Shown in pieces: positions 46,897 to 58,329 of a stretch of DNA of 64,000 bases; position 1 is the first letter of the stretch; the number at the start of each line of letters is the position of its first letter. The DNA comes from Mesorhizobium xinjiangense (GTDB taxonomy: Bacteria > Pseudomonadota > Alphaproteobacteria > Rhizobiales > Rhizobiaceae), in assembly GCF_009749525.1 (NCBI RefSeq), contig NZ_WOAC01000014.1:62001-126000 (forward strand), given 5' to 3'. The position numbers and the translations under genes are program-made. Below the pieces are notes generated by a model. It ran no database searches. It saw only the letters and a list, made by a program, of their open reading frames with translations, and was not told the DNA's origin.

Positions 46897-48117
46897 ATGA
46901 GACGCGTCGTCGTCACCGGACTGGGTATCGTGTCCTCGATCGGCAACAATGCCGATGAAGTCGAGGCTTCGCTGCGCGAAGCCAAATCCGGCATCACTTT
47001 CTCCGAGGAATTCGCCGAACACGGCTTCCGCTGCCAGGTCTGGGGCGCGCCGACGCTCGACCCGGCCGAGCATGTCGACCGGCGCGCGCTGCGCTTTCTG
47101 TCGAAGGGAGGCGCCTGGAACCACATCGCCATGGAGCAGGCGATCGCCGATGCCGGCCTCGAGCAGAGCGACGTCACCAACGAACGCACCGGCATCATCA
47201 TGGGTTCGGGCGGCCCGTCCACCCGCACCATCGTGGAAGCCGCCGAAACGACCATCAAGAACAAGAGCCCCAAGCGCATCGGGCCGTTCGCTGTGCCCAA
47301 GGCCATGTCCTCGACCGCATCGGCGACGCTCGCCACCTGGTTCAAGATCCATGGCGTCAACTATTCCATCTCGTCGGCCTGCTCGACGTCGGCGCACTGC
47401 ATCGGCAATGCGGCGGAGATGATCCAGTGGGGCAAGCAGGACATGGTCTTTGCCGGCGGCCATGAGGATCTCGACTGGACGATGTCGAACCTGTTCGACG
47501 CCATGGGCGCCATGTCGTCCAAGTACAACGACCGGGCGAGCGTGGCTTCGCGCGCCTATGACGTCGACCGTGACGGGTTCGTGATCGCCGGCGGCGCCGG
47601 CGTTCTGGTGCTCGAGGAACTGGAGCACGCCAAGGCACGCGGCGCCAAGATCTATGCCGAGATCACCGGCTACGGCGCGACATCGGATGGTTTCGACATG
47701 GTGCAGCCTTCGGGCGAAGGCGCGGTGCGCTGCATGCGCCAGGCGCTCTCCAACGTCGAGGGCAAGGTCGACTACGTCAACACGCACGGCACGTCGACGC
47801 CCGTCGGCGATTCGCGCGAAATTGCCGCGATCCGTGAAGTCTTCGGCGAGGACATGCCGCATATCGCCTCGACCAAATCGCTCACCGGCCACTCGCTGGG
47901 CGGTGCCGGGGTGCAGGAATCGATCTACTCGATCCTGATGATGCAGGCTGGCTTCATCGGTGAAAGCGCTCATATCGAGAAGCTGGACCCCGAATTCGAA
48001 GGCGCCCCGATCGTGCGCCAGCGCATCGACGATGCGAAGATCGACACGGTCCTGTCGAACTCCTTCGGCTTTGGCGGTACCAACGCCACGCTCGTCTTCC
48101 AGAGATATTCTGCCTAG
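46897..48117 (+). CDS. fabB: beta-ketoacyl-ACP synthase I
   Basis: Condensing enzyme that elongates unsaturated acyl-ACP. Catalytic Cys in [12 protein letters not shown], first His in [11 protein letters not shown] and second His in [12 protein letters not shown]. The C-terminus [17 protein letters not shown] is family-typical. The 406 residues and linkage to fabA favour FabB rather than FabF. It begins 49 bases after fabA and ends 11 bases before fabI, so the three are likely one operon. Confidence 0.96.
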   Translation: MRRVVVTGLGIVSSIGNNADEVEASLREAKSGITFSEEFAEHGFRCQVWGAPTLDPAEHVDRRALRFLSKGGAWNHIAMEQAIADAGLEQSDVTNERTGIIMGSGGPSTRTIVEAAETTIKNKSPKRIGPFAVPKAMSSTASATLATWFKIHGVNYSISSACSTSAHCIGNAAEMIQWGKQDMVFAGGHEDLDWTMSNLFDAMGAMSSKYNDRASVASRAYDVDRDGFVIAGGAGVLVLEELEHAKARGAKIYAEITGYGATSDGFDMVQPSGEGAVRCMRQALSNVEGKVDYVNTHGTSTPVGDSREIAAIREVFGEDMPHIASTKSLTGHSLGGAGVQESIYSILMMQAGFIGESAHIEKLDPEFEGAPIVRQRIDDAKIDTVLSNSFGFGGTNATLVFQRYSA

Positions 48118-48128
48118 GAACCCCGGCC

Positions 48129-48935
48129 ATGACAGCGATTATGCAGGGCAAGCGCGGCCTGGTTATGGGTGTCGCCAACGACCATTCTATTGCCTGGGGG
48201 ATCGCCAAGGCGCTTGCCGGGCACGGCGCCGACCTTGCCTTCACCTATCAGGGCGAGGCATTCGGCCGGCGCGTCAAGCCGCTTGCCGACAAGGTCGGCG
48301 CGAAGCTGATCCTGCCGTGTGACGTCGAGGATGGCGCATCGATCGATTCGGTCTTCGAAACGCTCGGCAACGAGTGGGGCGGCCTCGATTTCATCGTTCA
48401 CGCAATCGGCTTTTCCGACAAGAACGAGCTCAAGGGCCTTTATGCCGACACGACGCGCGACAATTTCGTGCGCACGATGGTCATCTCCTGCTTCTCGTTC
48501 ACGGAAGTGGCGCGCCGGGCGGCCGCAATGATGGGCGAGGGTTCGTCCATGCTCACCCTCACCTATGCCGGCTCGGAACGCATCATGCCGAACTACAACG
48601 TCATGGGTGTCGCCAAGGCCGCGCTCGAAGCGAGCGTGCGCTATCTCGCCTATGATTTCGGTCCGCGCGGCATTCGCGTCAACGCCATCTCTGCCGGGCC
48701 TGTGCGCACGCTTGCCGGTTCGGGCGTGGCTGATGCCCGCCATATGTTCGCCTACCAGAGCCGCAACGCGCCGCTCCGGCGCACGGTCAATATCGACGAG
48801 GTCGGCAATTCGGCCTTCTACCTCCTGTCGGACCTGTCGTCAGGCGTCACCGGCGAGATCCACTATGTCGATTCGGGCTACCACATCACCTTGATGCCGA
48901 CGCTGGATGAGCTGAAGAGCTGGGAACGCGGCTAG
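48129..48935 (+). CDS. fabI: enoyl-ACP reductase (NADH)
   Basis: Carries out the last reduction of fatty-acid elongation. It is an atypical short-chain dehydrogenase: nucleotide loop GVANDHSIAWGIAKALAGHG, and Tyr and Lys in the Y-x6-K pair YNVMGVAKAALEAS, preceded by TLTYAGSERIMPN; the late block GPVRTLAGSG is usual. The 268 residues fit. The start is 48129 or four codons later. A large nested palindromic repeat begins two bases after the stop. Confidence 0.95.
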   Translation: MTAIMQGKRGLVMGVANDHSIAWGIAKALAGHGADLAFTYQGEAFGRRVKPLADKVGAKLILPCDVEDGASIDSVFETLGNEWGGLDFIVHAIGFSDKNELKGLYADTTRDNFVRTMVISCFSFTEVARRAAAMMGEGSSMLTLTYAGSERIMPNYNVMGVAKAALEASVRYLAYDFGPRGIRVNAISAGPVRTLAGSGVADARHMFAYQSRNAPLRRTVNIDEVGNSAFYLLSDLSSGVTGEIHYVDSGYHITLMPTLDELKSWERG

Positions 48936-48936
48936 C

Positions 48937-49047
48937 GCGCGTTCGCTTCAAACGGAAACGTTTGAAGCAAAGATATGCGCGCCAGATCAATATGTTGGAA
49001 CATGTACCTTTCGCTCAAACGATTCCGTTTGAGCGGGACATGTTCTA
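48937..49047. repeat. nested palindromic repeat (CAAACG family), copy 1
   Basis: Two linked hairpins: GCTTCAAACG/CGTTTGAAGC with a GAAA loop (48945-48968), then CGCTCAAACG/CGTTTGAGCG with an ATTC loop (from 49012). It is nearly identical to 53271-53386 over more than 90 bases. Its right arm is damaged: after GAGCG it reads GGACATGTTC, lacking part of the AAAGGT seen in the other copy. It directly follows fabI. Confidence 0.85.
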
Positions 49048-49049
49048 AA

Positions 49050-49112
49050 GCAATTCCAGGAGAAGTGGGAACCGGTTCTCCGTCCGGAATTGCGTCGAAA
49101 TCAAATGGTTAG
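49050..49112. repeat. dispersed palindromic repeat (GCAATTCC family), copy 2
   Basis: Arms GCAATTCC (49050-49057) and GGAATTGC (49086-49093) enclose GGAGAA and TTCTCC, and the element ends in TCAAATGGTTAGATCGG. It matches the element at 7921-7982 in opposite orientation and is joined directly to the preceding CAAACG-family repeat. The stretch up to the next gene has nothing else. Confidence 0.75.
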
Positions 49113-49172
49113 ATCGGCATCCGATCCCGTGAAACGGTGCGCCGATCTAACTGCCGCGCGTCCCGCGCGTGT

Positions 49173-50228
49173 TCAGCGGCGCGCCCACAGAACCTTGAAA
49201 CGCTCGTTGCGTGCCGTTTCACCGTGGCTGCCGAAGGCCGCCTCCAGCATCCTTTCATAGGGCAGCGGATTGTTGGCGACCATGAAGAGCCTGCCGCGCG
49301 GCTTGAGCGCGGCCGAGGCCGCGCGGATCATGCCTTGCCCGATCACCGGATCGGCCGCCCGCCCCTGATGAAAGGGCGGGTTCATGACAACAAGATCGTA
49401 TTGCCGGGTGACGGGTTCGTGCAGCAGGTCGCGCCAGAACAGTCCGAGCGGCACATCGCCGGCAAGCGGCGCCAGATTGCGCCCGGCCGCCTGCAGCGCG
49501 GCATGGTCGGCCTCATAGAGGTCGAGCGCGTCGATTGCCTCGCCACGACGCAGCACTTCTGCCGAAAGATACCCCCAGCCGGCGCCGAAATCGGCCACGC
49601 GCCCGAAAATAGCGTCCGGCAGATGCCGGGCCAGCAGCTCGGAGGCGGGATCGATACGGTCGTGCGAAAACATGCCGGGCGCGGTCTCGAACCGGCCGTC
49701 GACGCGGTCCCGCGGCCCGGGCTGCAGCCTGTCGACGGCGCCAGGGTCGTTGTTGCGGAACCAGAAGGCGATGCCATGATGCTTGGACAGATGGTCCTCC
49801 AGCGGCACGATGCGGGCGGTCCGCTTGCGCAGACTGTCCGCGCCATCCTTCTTGCTGCCGGCCACAACGACGAGGCCGCCGGGCGCCACCCGTCGCACGG
49901 CCTCAGCCAGCCAGGCTTCGTTCTGCCCGCGATGGCGGCCAGCCAGCACCAGCGCCATGTCATAGGCCTCACCCTCGGCGTCGGGCGCCACCGAATAGCC
50001 GCGCTGCTCCATTCCCAAGTAAGCCGGCCGAAAACCCTGGACGGCCTGCAGCGCATCGCAAAAGCCGGAGGGCGGGCGCAGATTTTCCGGCGCACCGATA
50101 AAAAGCACGCGCGTATCCGCGCCCGGCATGGCGAGAATTTCGGCCTCGAATGGATAGAAAAGGGTCTTCTGGGTGTCGTCGGTCACGGGCTTCGAACCAT
50201 ATTTGTACCAACGGGACGGGCCCGTCAT
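49173..50228 (-). CDS. RsmC-like class I SAM-dependent methyltransferase
   Basis: Probably a 16S rRNA guanine N2-methyltransferase of the RsmC/RlmG group. The C-terminal half has motif I VADFGAGWGYLSAEVL and the catalytic NPPF element VVMNPPFHQGRAAD. The N-terminal half is a degenerate methyltransferase-like domain (ALVLAGRHRGQNEAWLAEA), as in RsmC. The 351 residues agree. The start is uncertain: ATG 50228 has a weak Shine-Dalgarno. No operon partners. Confidence 0.87.
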   Translation of the reverse strand: MTGPSRWYKYGSKPVTDDTQKTLFYPFEAEILAMPGADTRVLFIGAPENLRPPSGFCDALQAVQGFRPAYLGMEQRGYSVAPDAEGEAYDMALVLAGRHRGQNEAWLAEAVRRVAPGGLVVVAGSKKDGADSLRKRTARIVPLEDHLSKHHGIAFWFRNNDPGAVDRLQPGPRDRVDGRFETAPGMFSHDRIDPASELLARHLPDAIFGRVADFGAGWGYLSAEVLRRGEAIDALDLYEADHAALQAAGRNLAPLAGDVPLGLFWRDLLHEPVTRQYDLVVMNPPFHQGRAADPVIGQGMIRAASAALKPRGRLFMVANNPLPYERMLEAAFGSHGETARNERFKVLWARR

Positions 50229-50362
50229 TCAGACTTGGCCAGCGTAACGAAATAAGGCCGGAATCCAATCCGTGATGCTGCTCCCTGACACTCACGGTCC
50301 GAAGTGGCTCCCAGAAAACCTTCGCTCCGGCTTTCGGGATGACGCCAAGGGGCGCGGAACGG

Positions 50363-50389
50363 AAAACGGGCGCGCCCAAAGGCGCGCCC
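50363..50389 (-). terminator. intrinsic terminator of pnp
   Basis: The perfect 9-bp stem GGGCGCGCC/GGCGCGCCC (50368-50376 with 50381-50389) with a four-base loop is followed on the minus strand by GTTTTCC. It lies about 32 bases past the pnp stop and ends the long rimP-to-pnp gene run. Confidence 0.75.
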
Positions 50390-50420
50390 GCCGGCTCCGT
50401 CCCAGCCCTTTCGTCGGAGA

Positions 50421-52574
50421 TCAGGCCTCGGCGTCTTCTTCCGCCTCTTCCTTCTTCTTCTTGGCGTCGATCTCCTTGCCCGTCTCCTGGTCGACGACCT
50501 TCATCGACAGGCGAACCTTGCCGCGCTCGTCAAAGCCCATCAGCTTGACGAAAACCTTGTCGCCTTCCTTGACCACGTCGGTGGTCTTGGCGACGCGTTC
50601 CGGCGCCAGCTGCGAGATGTGCACAAGACCGTCGCGCGGGCCGAAGAAATTGACGAATGCGCCGAAATCGGCGGTCTTGACGACCGTGCCTTCATAGATC
50701 TCGCCGACTTCCGGCTCGGCCACGATGGTGTGGATCCACTTCTTCGCCGCCTCGATCTCCTTGGCGTTGGAAGAGGCGATCTTCACCGTACCGTCGTCGT
50801 CGATGTTGACCTTGGCACCGGTCTTCTCGACGATCTCGCGGATGACCTTGCCGCCCGAGCCGATAACGTCGCGGATCTTGTCGGTCGGGATCTGCATGAC
50901 CTCGATGCGCGGCGCGAACTCGCCAAGCTCGGAGCGGCTCTCGGTGATCGCCTTGGCCATTTCGCCGAGGATATGCTCCCGGCCGTCCTTGGCCTGGTCG
51001 AGGGCGACCTTCATGATCTCCTCGGTGATGCCAGCGATCTTGATGTCCATCTGCAGCGAGGTCACGCCGTCGGACGTGCCGGCGACCTTGAAGTCCATGT
51101 CGCCGAGATGATCCTCGTCACCGAGAATGTCGGAGAGCACCGCGAAGCGCTCGTCCTCCTTGATCAGTCCCATGGCAATGCCGGCCACCGGACGGGCCAG
51201 CGGAACGCCGGCATCCATAAGTGCCAGCGAGGTGCCGCAGACGGTCGCCATGGAGGACGAACCGTTGGATTCGGTGATCTCGGAGACGACGCGCAGCGTA
51301 TAGGGAAACTGCTCGACGCCCGGCAGGATGGGATGGATGGCGCGCCAGGCGAGCTTGCCGTGGCCGATCTCGCGGCGGCCGGGCGAACCCATGCGGCCCG
51401 TCTCGCCGACGGAGTAGGGCGGGAAGTTGTAGTGGAGCAGGAAACGCTCCTTGTAGGTGCCGGTCAGAGCGTCGATGAACTGCTCGTCCTCTCCCGTGCC
51501 GAGCGTCGCGACGGCGATCGCCTGGGTCTCACCACGGGTGAACACGGCCGAACCGTGCGTGCGCGGCAGGACACCGACCTCCGACACGATCGGCCGAACG
51601 GTCTTGAGATCGCGTCCGTCGATGCGCGCGCCGGTGTCGAGGATGTTCCAGCGCACGATCTTGGCCTGGAGATCCTTGAACACGGTGCCAACCTGCTCGG
51701 CCGTCCATGCGGTCTCCTCGGCATCCTCCGGCAGCAACGCCTCCTTGGCCTTGGCCTTGGCGGCGTCGACGGCGGCGTAGCGCTCCTGCTTGTCGGTGAA
51801 CTTGTAGGCGGCGCGCAGGTCGTCCTCGATCAGCCCGAGCATCTCCTTCTCGAGCGCCGAGAGGTCTTCCGTCGAATGCTCGCGCGGCTCCTTGGCCGCC
51901 ACTTCGGCCAGCTTGATGATGGCGTCGATGACCGGCTGGAAGCTCTTGTGGCCGAACATGACCGCGCCGAGCATGACGTCCTCGGCCAGTTCGTGGGCTT
52001 CCGATTCCACCATCAGGACCGCATCGGCCGTACCGGCGACGATGAGGTCGAGCTTGGATTCCGGCATCTCGTCGATATGCGGATTGAGCACATACTCGCC
52101 ATTGATGTAGCCGACACGGGCGCCGCCGATCGGGCCCATGAAGGGCACGCCGGAAAGCGTCAGCGCGGCGGAAGCAGCGACCATGGCGACAACGTCCGGG
52201 TCATTTTCCAGATCGTGCTGCAGGACGGTCAGAACCACCTGCGTGTCGTTCTTGTAGCCGTCTGCGAAGAGCGGGCGGATCGGCCGGTCGATCAGGCGCG
52301 ACGTCAGTGTTTCCTTCTCGCTAGGACGGCCCTCGCGCTTGAAGAAGCCGCCCGGAATCTTGCCGGCGGCAAACGTCTTTTCCTGATAATTGACGGTGAG
52401 CGGGAAGAAATCGAAGCCGGGCTTCGGTTCCTTGGCCGAGACGACCGTGGCGAGAACGACGGTTTCGCCATAGGTGGCAAGCACGGCGCCGTCGGCCTGA
52501 CGTGCGATCTTGCCGGTTTCCAGGATGAGCGGACGCCCGCCCCATTCGATTTCGACTTTGTGGTGATTGAACAT
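50421..52574 (-). CDS. pnp: polyribonucleotide nucleotidyltransferase
   Basis: 3'-5' phosphorolytic exoribonuclease of the RNA-decay machinery. Two RNase PH domains ([20 protein letters not shown] at the N-terminus; [20 protein letters not shown] in the second) are followed by a KH domain ([20 protein letters not shown]) and an S1 domain ([20 protein letters not shown]), then an acidic tail. The ATG at 52574 with AAGGA six bases upstream gives 717 residues; the 30 in-frame codons before it are not family-like. It follows rpsO, as in E. coli. Confidence 0.97.
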   Translation of the reverse strand: MFNHHKVEIEWGGRPLILETGKIARQADGAVLATYGETVVLATVVSAKEPKPGFDFFPLTVNYQEKTFAAGKIPGGFFKREGRPSEKETLTSRLIDRPIRPLFADGYKNDTQVVLTVLQHDLENDPDVVAMVAASAALTLSGVPFMGPIGGARVGYINGEYVLNPHIDEMPESKLDLIVAGTADAVLMVESEAHELAEDVMLGAVMFGHKSFQPVIDAIIKLAEVAAKEPREHSTEDLSALEKEMLGLIEDDLRAAYKFTDKQERYAAVDAAKAKAKEALLPEDAEETAWTAEQVGTVFKDLQAKIVRWNILDTGARIDGRDLKTVRPIVSEVGVLPRTHGSAVFTRGETQAIAVATLGTGEDEQFIDALTGTYKERFLLHYNFPPYSVGETGRMGSPGRREIGHGKLAWRAIHPILPGVEQFPYTLRVVSEITESNGSSSMATVCGTSLALMDAGVPLARPVAGIAMGLIKEDERFAVLSDILGDEDHLGDMDFKVAGTSDGVTSLQMDIKIAGITEEIMKVALDQAKDGREHILGEMAKAITESRSELGEFAPRIEVMQIPTDKIRDVIGSGGKVIREIVEKTGAKVNIDDDGTVKIASSNAKEIEAAKKWIHTIVAEPEVGEIYEGTVVKTADFGAFVNFFGPRDGLVHISQLAPERVAKTTDVVKEGDKVFVKLMGFDERGKVRLSMKVVDQETGKEIDAKKKKEEAEEDAEA

Positions 52575-52815
52575 GTCTTGTCCTTCATATGGCGAAGGCG
52601 GCCGCGCCTTTCGTGGCGGCGGCGAACCTTCGGACAGGCTTCGTTGCGGACGAGCCACGGGCAAGACAGCGGGAAGTCCTCTTCAAGTCCGCGCCGTTGG
52701 CGCCGGGCTTCCTGCAATCCTGCCCCATGACCGGTCCATGGTCGGTTTCCCATCCTGCCTTTCACAGATGGAAACCGGTTCGGGCCGTGCGTTGCACAGG
52801 CCCTGATATCCGAAC

Positions 52816-52840
52816 GGCGGACCCCTTGTCGGGATCCGCC
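52816..52840 (-). terminator. hairpin between rpsO and pnp
   Basis: The 10-bp stem GGCGGACCCC/GGGATCCGCC (52816-52825 with 52831-52840), with one wobble pair, lies 10 bases past the rpsO stop. There is no T-run, so it may be an RNase III processing site or partial terminator, as known between these genes in E. coli. Confidence 0.5.
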
Positions 52841-52850
52841 GGTCAGACAA

Positions 52851-53120
52851 TCAGCGACGCAGACCGAGCTTCTTGATCAGCGTCTGGTAGCGCGCGACAT
52901 CCTTCCTCTTGAGATAGTCGAGGAGGCTGCGGCGCTGCGAGACCAGCTTGAGCAGGCCACGGCGGGAATGGTTGTCCTTGGCGTGGTCCTTGAAGTGTTC
53001 GGTCAGGTTCGTAATGCGCTCCGTCAGAATCGCCACCTGGACCTCCGGCGAACCGGTGTCACCCTTGACGGTGGCATATTCGTTCAGCAATTCCTGCTTG
53101 CGCTCGGCAGTGATCGACAT
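52851..53120 (-). CDS. rpsO: 30S ribosomal protein S15
   Basis: A 16S rRNA-binding protein of the small subunit. The 89 residues are normal; [40 protein letters not shown] and [20 protein letters not shown] are hallmarks. The ATG at 53120 has AAAGGAAAC upstream. It is separated from truB by 329 bases containing a nested palindromic repeat, so it may have its own promoter there. Confidence 0.98.
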   Translation of the reverse strand: MSITAERKQELLNEYATVKGDTGSPEVQVAILTERITNLTEHFKDHAKDNHSRRGLLKLVSQRRSLLDYLKRKDVARYQTLIKKLGLRR

Positions 53121-53270
53121 CGTGGTTTCCTTTCTGTTCTATTTTCAGGAAATGGAGACGCCCACGGCCGGGATGTCGTCCAGCGGGGGCCACTCATGCA
53201 AAACGCCTATAGCGCGATGCTGCGGCGCATATAGTGGAAAATGCCGGCGATTGCCAGAAATAAATGCCAT

Positions 53271-53386
53271 GGCGCGCATTCGTTTCAAACGGAAACGTTT
53301 GAAGCAAAGATATGCGCGCCAGATCAATATGCTGGAACATGTACCTTTCGCTCAAACGATTCCGTTTGAGCGAAAGGTACATGTTC
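53271..53386. repeat. nested palindromic repeat (CAAACG family), copy 2
   Basis: The intact copy of the element after fabI, in the 329-base truB-rpsO gap, which otherwise holds nothing recognisable. Outer arms GGCGCGCAT (53271-53279) and ATGCGCGCC (53312-53320) enclose TTTCAAACG-GAAA-CGTTTGAAG (53283-53304). A second hairpin has a perfect 24-bp stem (53335-53358 with 53363-53386) and an ATTC loop. Confidence 0.88.
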
Positions 53387-53449
53387 AAGCGCGTTCGCAA
53401 AGGAAGATCGAGCAATTCGTATGGCCTTGTACTGCCAGAACAACTCTGC

Positions 53450-54436
53450 TTACCCGGTAAACACCCGCTTCGGCTTGAACATCCCGCCCTCGACGGCGCC
53501 GATGGCGACCAGCCGGCCGCGCAAGGTGGCGCAAGCCTCGTCGGCCTCGGCGGGCGCATCGCGGCCGCGAAGAATGACGGGATTGCCCAGGCGCACGCGG
53601 TTGGCCGCATCGTCGCTCAAGGCCACCTGAGGAAGACAGTCGAGTGCGGCCACGGTTTCCACCAGCAGCGCATCGAGCGCGGCGAAGCGGCCGGCGTCCG
53701 CTCCCAGATCGGGCTTCGGCGCAGTTTCACCATCTGCCGGCTTTGGCGGCAGTGGCGGCGCGACGGCCTCCAGTTGCTCCAGCGTCACGAAATCCTCGCT
53801 CGTAAACGGCTCGACCTCGAGGCGGCGCAGGTCCGATATGTGGCCGAAACAGCCGATGTCGCGGCCCATGTCGCGCGCCAGGCTGCGCACATAGGTGCCC
53901 TTGCCGCATTCGATCTCGAAAACGGCATGGGTCTCGTCAGGACATTCAATGAGTTCGAGCCGGCCGATCTCGACCTCGCGGGCAGGGATCTCCAGCGCCT
54001 CGCCTTCGCGCGCCAGGTCATAAGCGCGTTCTCCGCCGATCTTGATCGCCGAGAATTGCGGCGGGGTCTGCATGATGAGGCCGGTATATTTCGGCAACAG
54101 CGCGCGGATCGCCTCGGCGCTCGGGCGTTCTGCGGAGGTTCGGGTCACCTCGCCTTCCAGATCGTCAGTCGAGCGCTCCTCGCCCCAGCCGACGGTGAAG
54201 CGATAGACCTTGGCGCCGTCCATGACATAGGGCACGGTCTTCGTCGCCTCGCCGAGCGCGATCGGCAGCATGCCGGAGGCCAGCGGATCGAGCGTGCCGG
54301 CATGGCCGGCCTTGTCCGCCTTGAACAGCCATTTGATCTTGGACACGGCCTCCGTCGAGCCCATGCCGACGGGCTTGTCGAGCACCACCCAGCCGGATAC
54401 GGGCCGGCCCTTCTTCTTGCCGCGCCGCGCCATCAC
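53450..54436 (-). CDS. truB: tRNA pseudouridine(55) synthase
   Basis: Isomerises U55 in the T-loop of tRNAs. Catalytic Asp in [20 protein letters not shown]; other blocks are [34 protein letters not shown] and [15 protein letters not shown]. The 328 residues include the C-terminal PUA-like region. Its ATG overlaps the rbfA stop by four bases, so translation is coupled. Confidence 0.96.
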   Translation of the reverse strand: MMARRGKKKGRPVSGWVVLDKPVGMGSTEAVSKIKWLFKADKAGHAGTLDPLASGMLPIALGEATKTVPYVMDGAKVYRFTVGWGEERSTDDLEGEVTRTSAERPSAEAIRALLPKYTGLIMQTPPQFSAIKIGGERAYDLAREGEALEIPAREVEIGRLELIECPDETHAVFEIECGKGTYVRSLARDMGRDIGCFGHISDLRRLEVEPFTSEDFVTLEQLEAVAPPLPPKPADGETAPKPDLGADAGRFAALDALLVETVAALDCLPQVALSDDAANRVRLGNPVILRGRDAPAEADEACATLRGRLVAIGAVEGGMFKPKRVFTG

Positions 54437-54831
54437 TCACCATCCTCTTCGTCATGGCCCAGATCCCGTGCCACCTCGGGCGAGCGCAGGATGTCATCGA
54501 TCTTCGACATGTTGTCGAAGCTGGTATCGAGGCGGAACCGGAACTCGGGCATGTATTTGAACTGGCGCAACGCGGTCGAGACGCGTCCGCGAATAAATTT
54601 CGCATTGCGCGCCAGTGCCTTGATGACCGCCTGGTCGTCGGCCGCGCCGAGCGGAGAGATGAAGGCTGTGGCAATCTTGAGATCGGGCGACATGCGCACT
54701 TCGGATATGGAAAGCACCGTGGTCTCGAGCAGATCGTCGCGCACCTCTCCGCGCTGCAGAACGTCGGAGAGGGCGTGGCGCACCTGTTCGCCGACGCGAA
54801 GCTGGCGCTGGGAAGGACCGGAGGAAGTCAT
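54433..54831 (-). CDS. rbfA: ribosome-binding factor A
   Basis: A 30S maturation and cold-shock factor. Typical [20 protein letters not shown] at the N-terminus, then [20 protein letters not shown] and [22 protein letters not shown] 54831 gives 132 residues; the 12 codons before it in the open frame are not conserved. It is coupled to truB by a four-base overlap and lies 232 bases after infB, with a repeat-like palindrome between. Confidence 0.95.
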   Translation of the reverse strand: MTSSGPSQRQLRVGEQVRHALSDVLQRGEVRDDLLETTVLSISEVRMSPDLKIATAFISPLGAADDQAVIKALARNAKFIRGRVSTALRQFKYMPEFRFRLDTSFDNMSKIDDILRSPEVARDLGHDEEDGE

Positions 54832-55002
54832 ATGTGGTCTCTTGGTACCGGGTTTCGCCGGAGCCAAGGCGACCCCGGTTCATCTATTCAATCTAAAATT
54901 CCGGAGCACGGCATCCCGTCCTCGTGGTTCGGCAGGCTCACAAGAGGGCTACTGCCGACGCCAACGTGGCCATTGTTGCGGGGCCGGCCTCGAACCCGCG
55001 CC

Positions 55003-55040
55003 TTCACCCTCATCCTGAGCCTGTCGAAGGGCGAGGGTGA
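55003..55040. repeat. REP-like palindrome between infB and rbfA
   Basis: TTCACCCTC (55003-55011) pairs perfectly with GAGGGTGAA (55032-55040), enclosing ATCCTGAGCCTGTCGAAGGG. This core resembles short REP-type elements widespread in alphaproteobacteria (from memory). No second copy is seen in this window. Confidence 0.6.
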
Positions 55041-55063
55041 ACGCACGGAGCCGATTGCAGCCG

Positions 55064-57639
<2,576 letters not shown>

Positions 57640-57643
<4 letters not shown>

Positions 57644-58290
57644 TCCGTATCCTTTAAGGCGCCGTCTCTATCGGCGAAACCCGTAACCGCCCTGCGGTCG
57701 TCCGGGGATCCGCCCCGGTAACGGTCAAGCGCCACCATACGCTTGAGCACCGCCTTGCCCGCGTCTCCGCCGAGCACGGCAGCATGTATCACATTTGTGC
57801 CCCCCAATGCCAAACCCAATTCCGATTCGGAAAAGAGTCCGTAGCCGGGAATATCGGGGCCTCCGGCATGAACCGTTGCGCGCCGCGCCTGGGCGATCTT
57901 GCGAATACCGTCGGAGGACGCCTCATGCGCATGCAATACGGCAATGGCCTTGCCGCTGCGCACCGCGCTTTCGACCTTGGCCGCACCCAATGCCACGAGG
58001 CCGGCCTTGCGGGCAAGCCCCAGCGTGCCGAGCGTCGCGGCAACCATCAAGGCATCGACACGCATGCCGAGCTCCGGATCGACCTTCACATCCGCCTTGA
58101 AAGCGCGGCGGAACAGATTCTTGCGTGCCGCCTCGTCGACATGGGCGCGCGCCGCGCTAACCCAGCAGCCGCGCCCCGGGAGCTTTCGCTTGAGATCCGG
58201 AACGACCGACATGTCGGGTCCCACGACGAAACGGATCAAGCCATCCGGCTCGCCCGTCCGGCGTGTCACGATGCATGTTCGTTCGGCCAT
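57640..58290 (-). CDS. YlxR-family RNA-binding protein (DUF448) with L7Ae-like C-terminus
   Basis: A conserved member of nusA-infB operons. The N-terminal YlxR domain shows [19 protein letters not shown] and [18 protein letters not shown]. The C-terminal half ([20 protein letters not shown], then [16 protein letters not shown]) resembles the L7Ae RNA-binding fold, the alphaproteobacterial two-domain form. ATG 58290 is preferred; an in-frame TTG is nine bases upstream. Exact role is not established; transcription or rRNA-related control is suspected from context. Confidence 0.9.
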
Positions 58291-58329
58291 TCCGTCCAAT
58301 CGAAACTCCGCTTGCGCCCACCATGACGA

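Noticed and set aside
50619-52730. A 703-codon open frame antisense to pnp
   Set aside because: Same antisense artefact; pnp domains are complete on the other strand.
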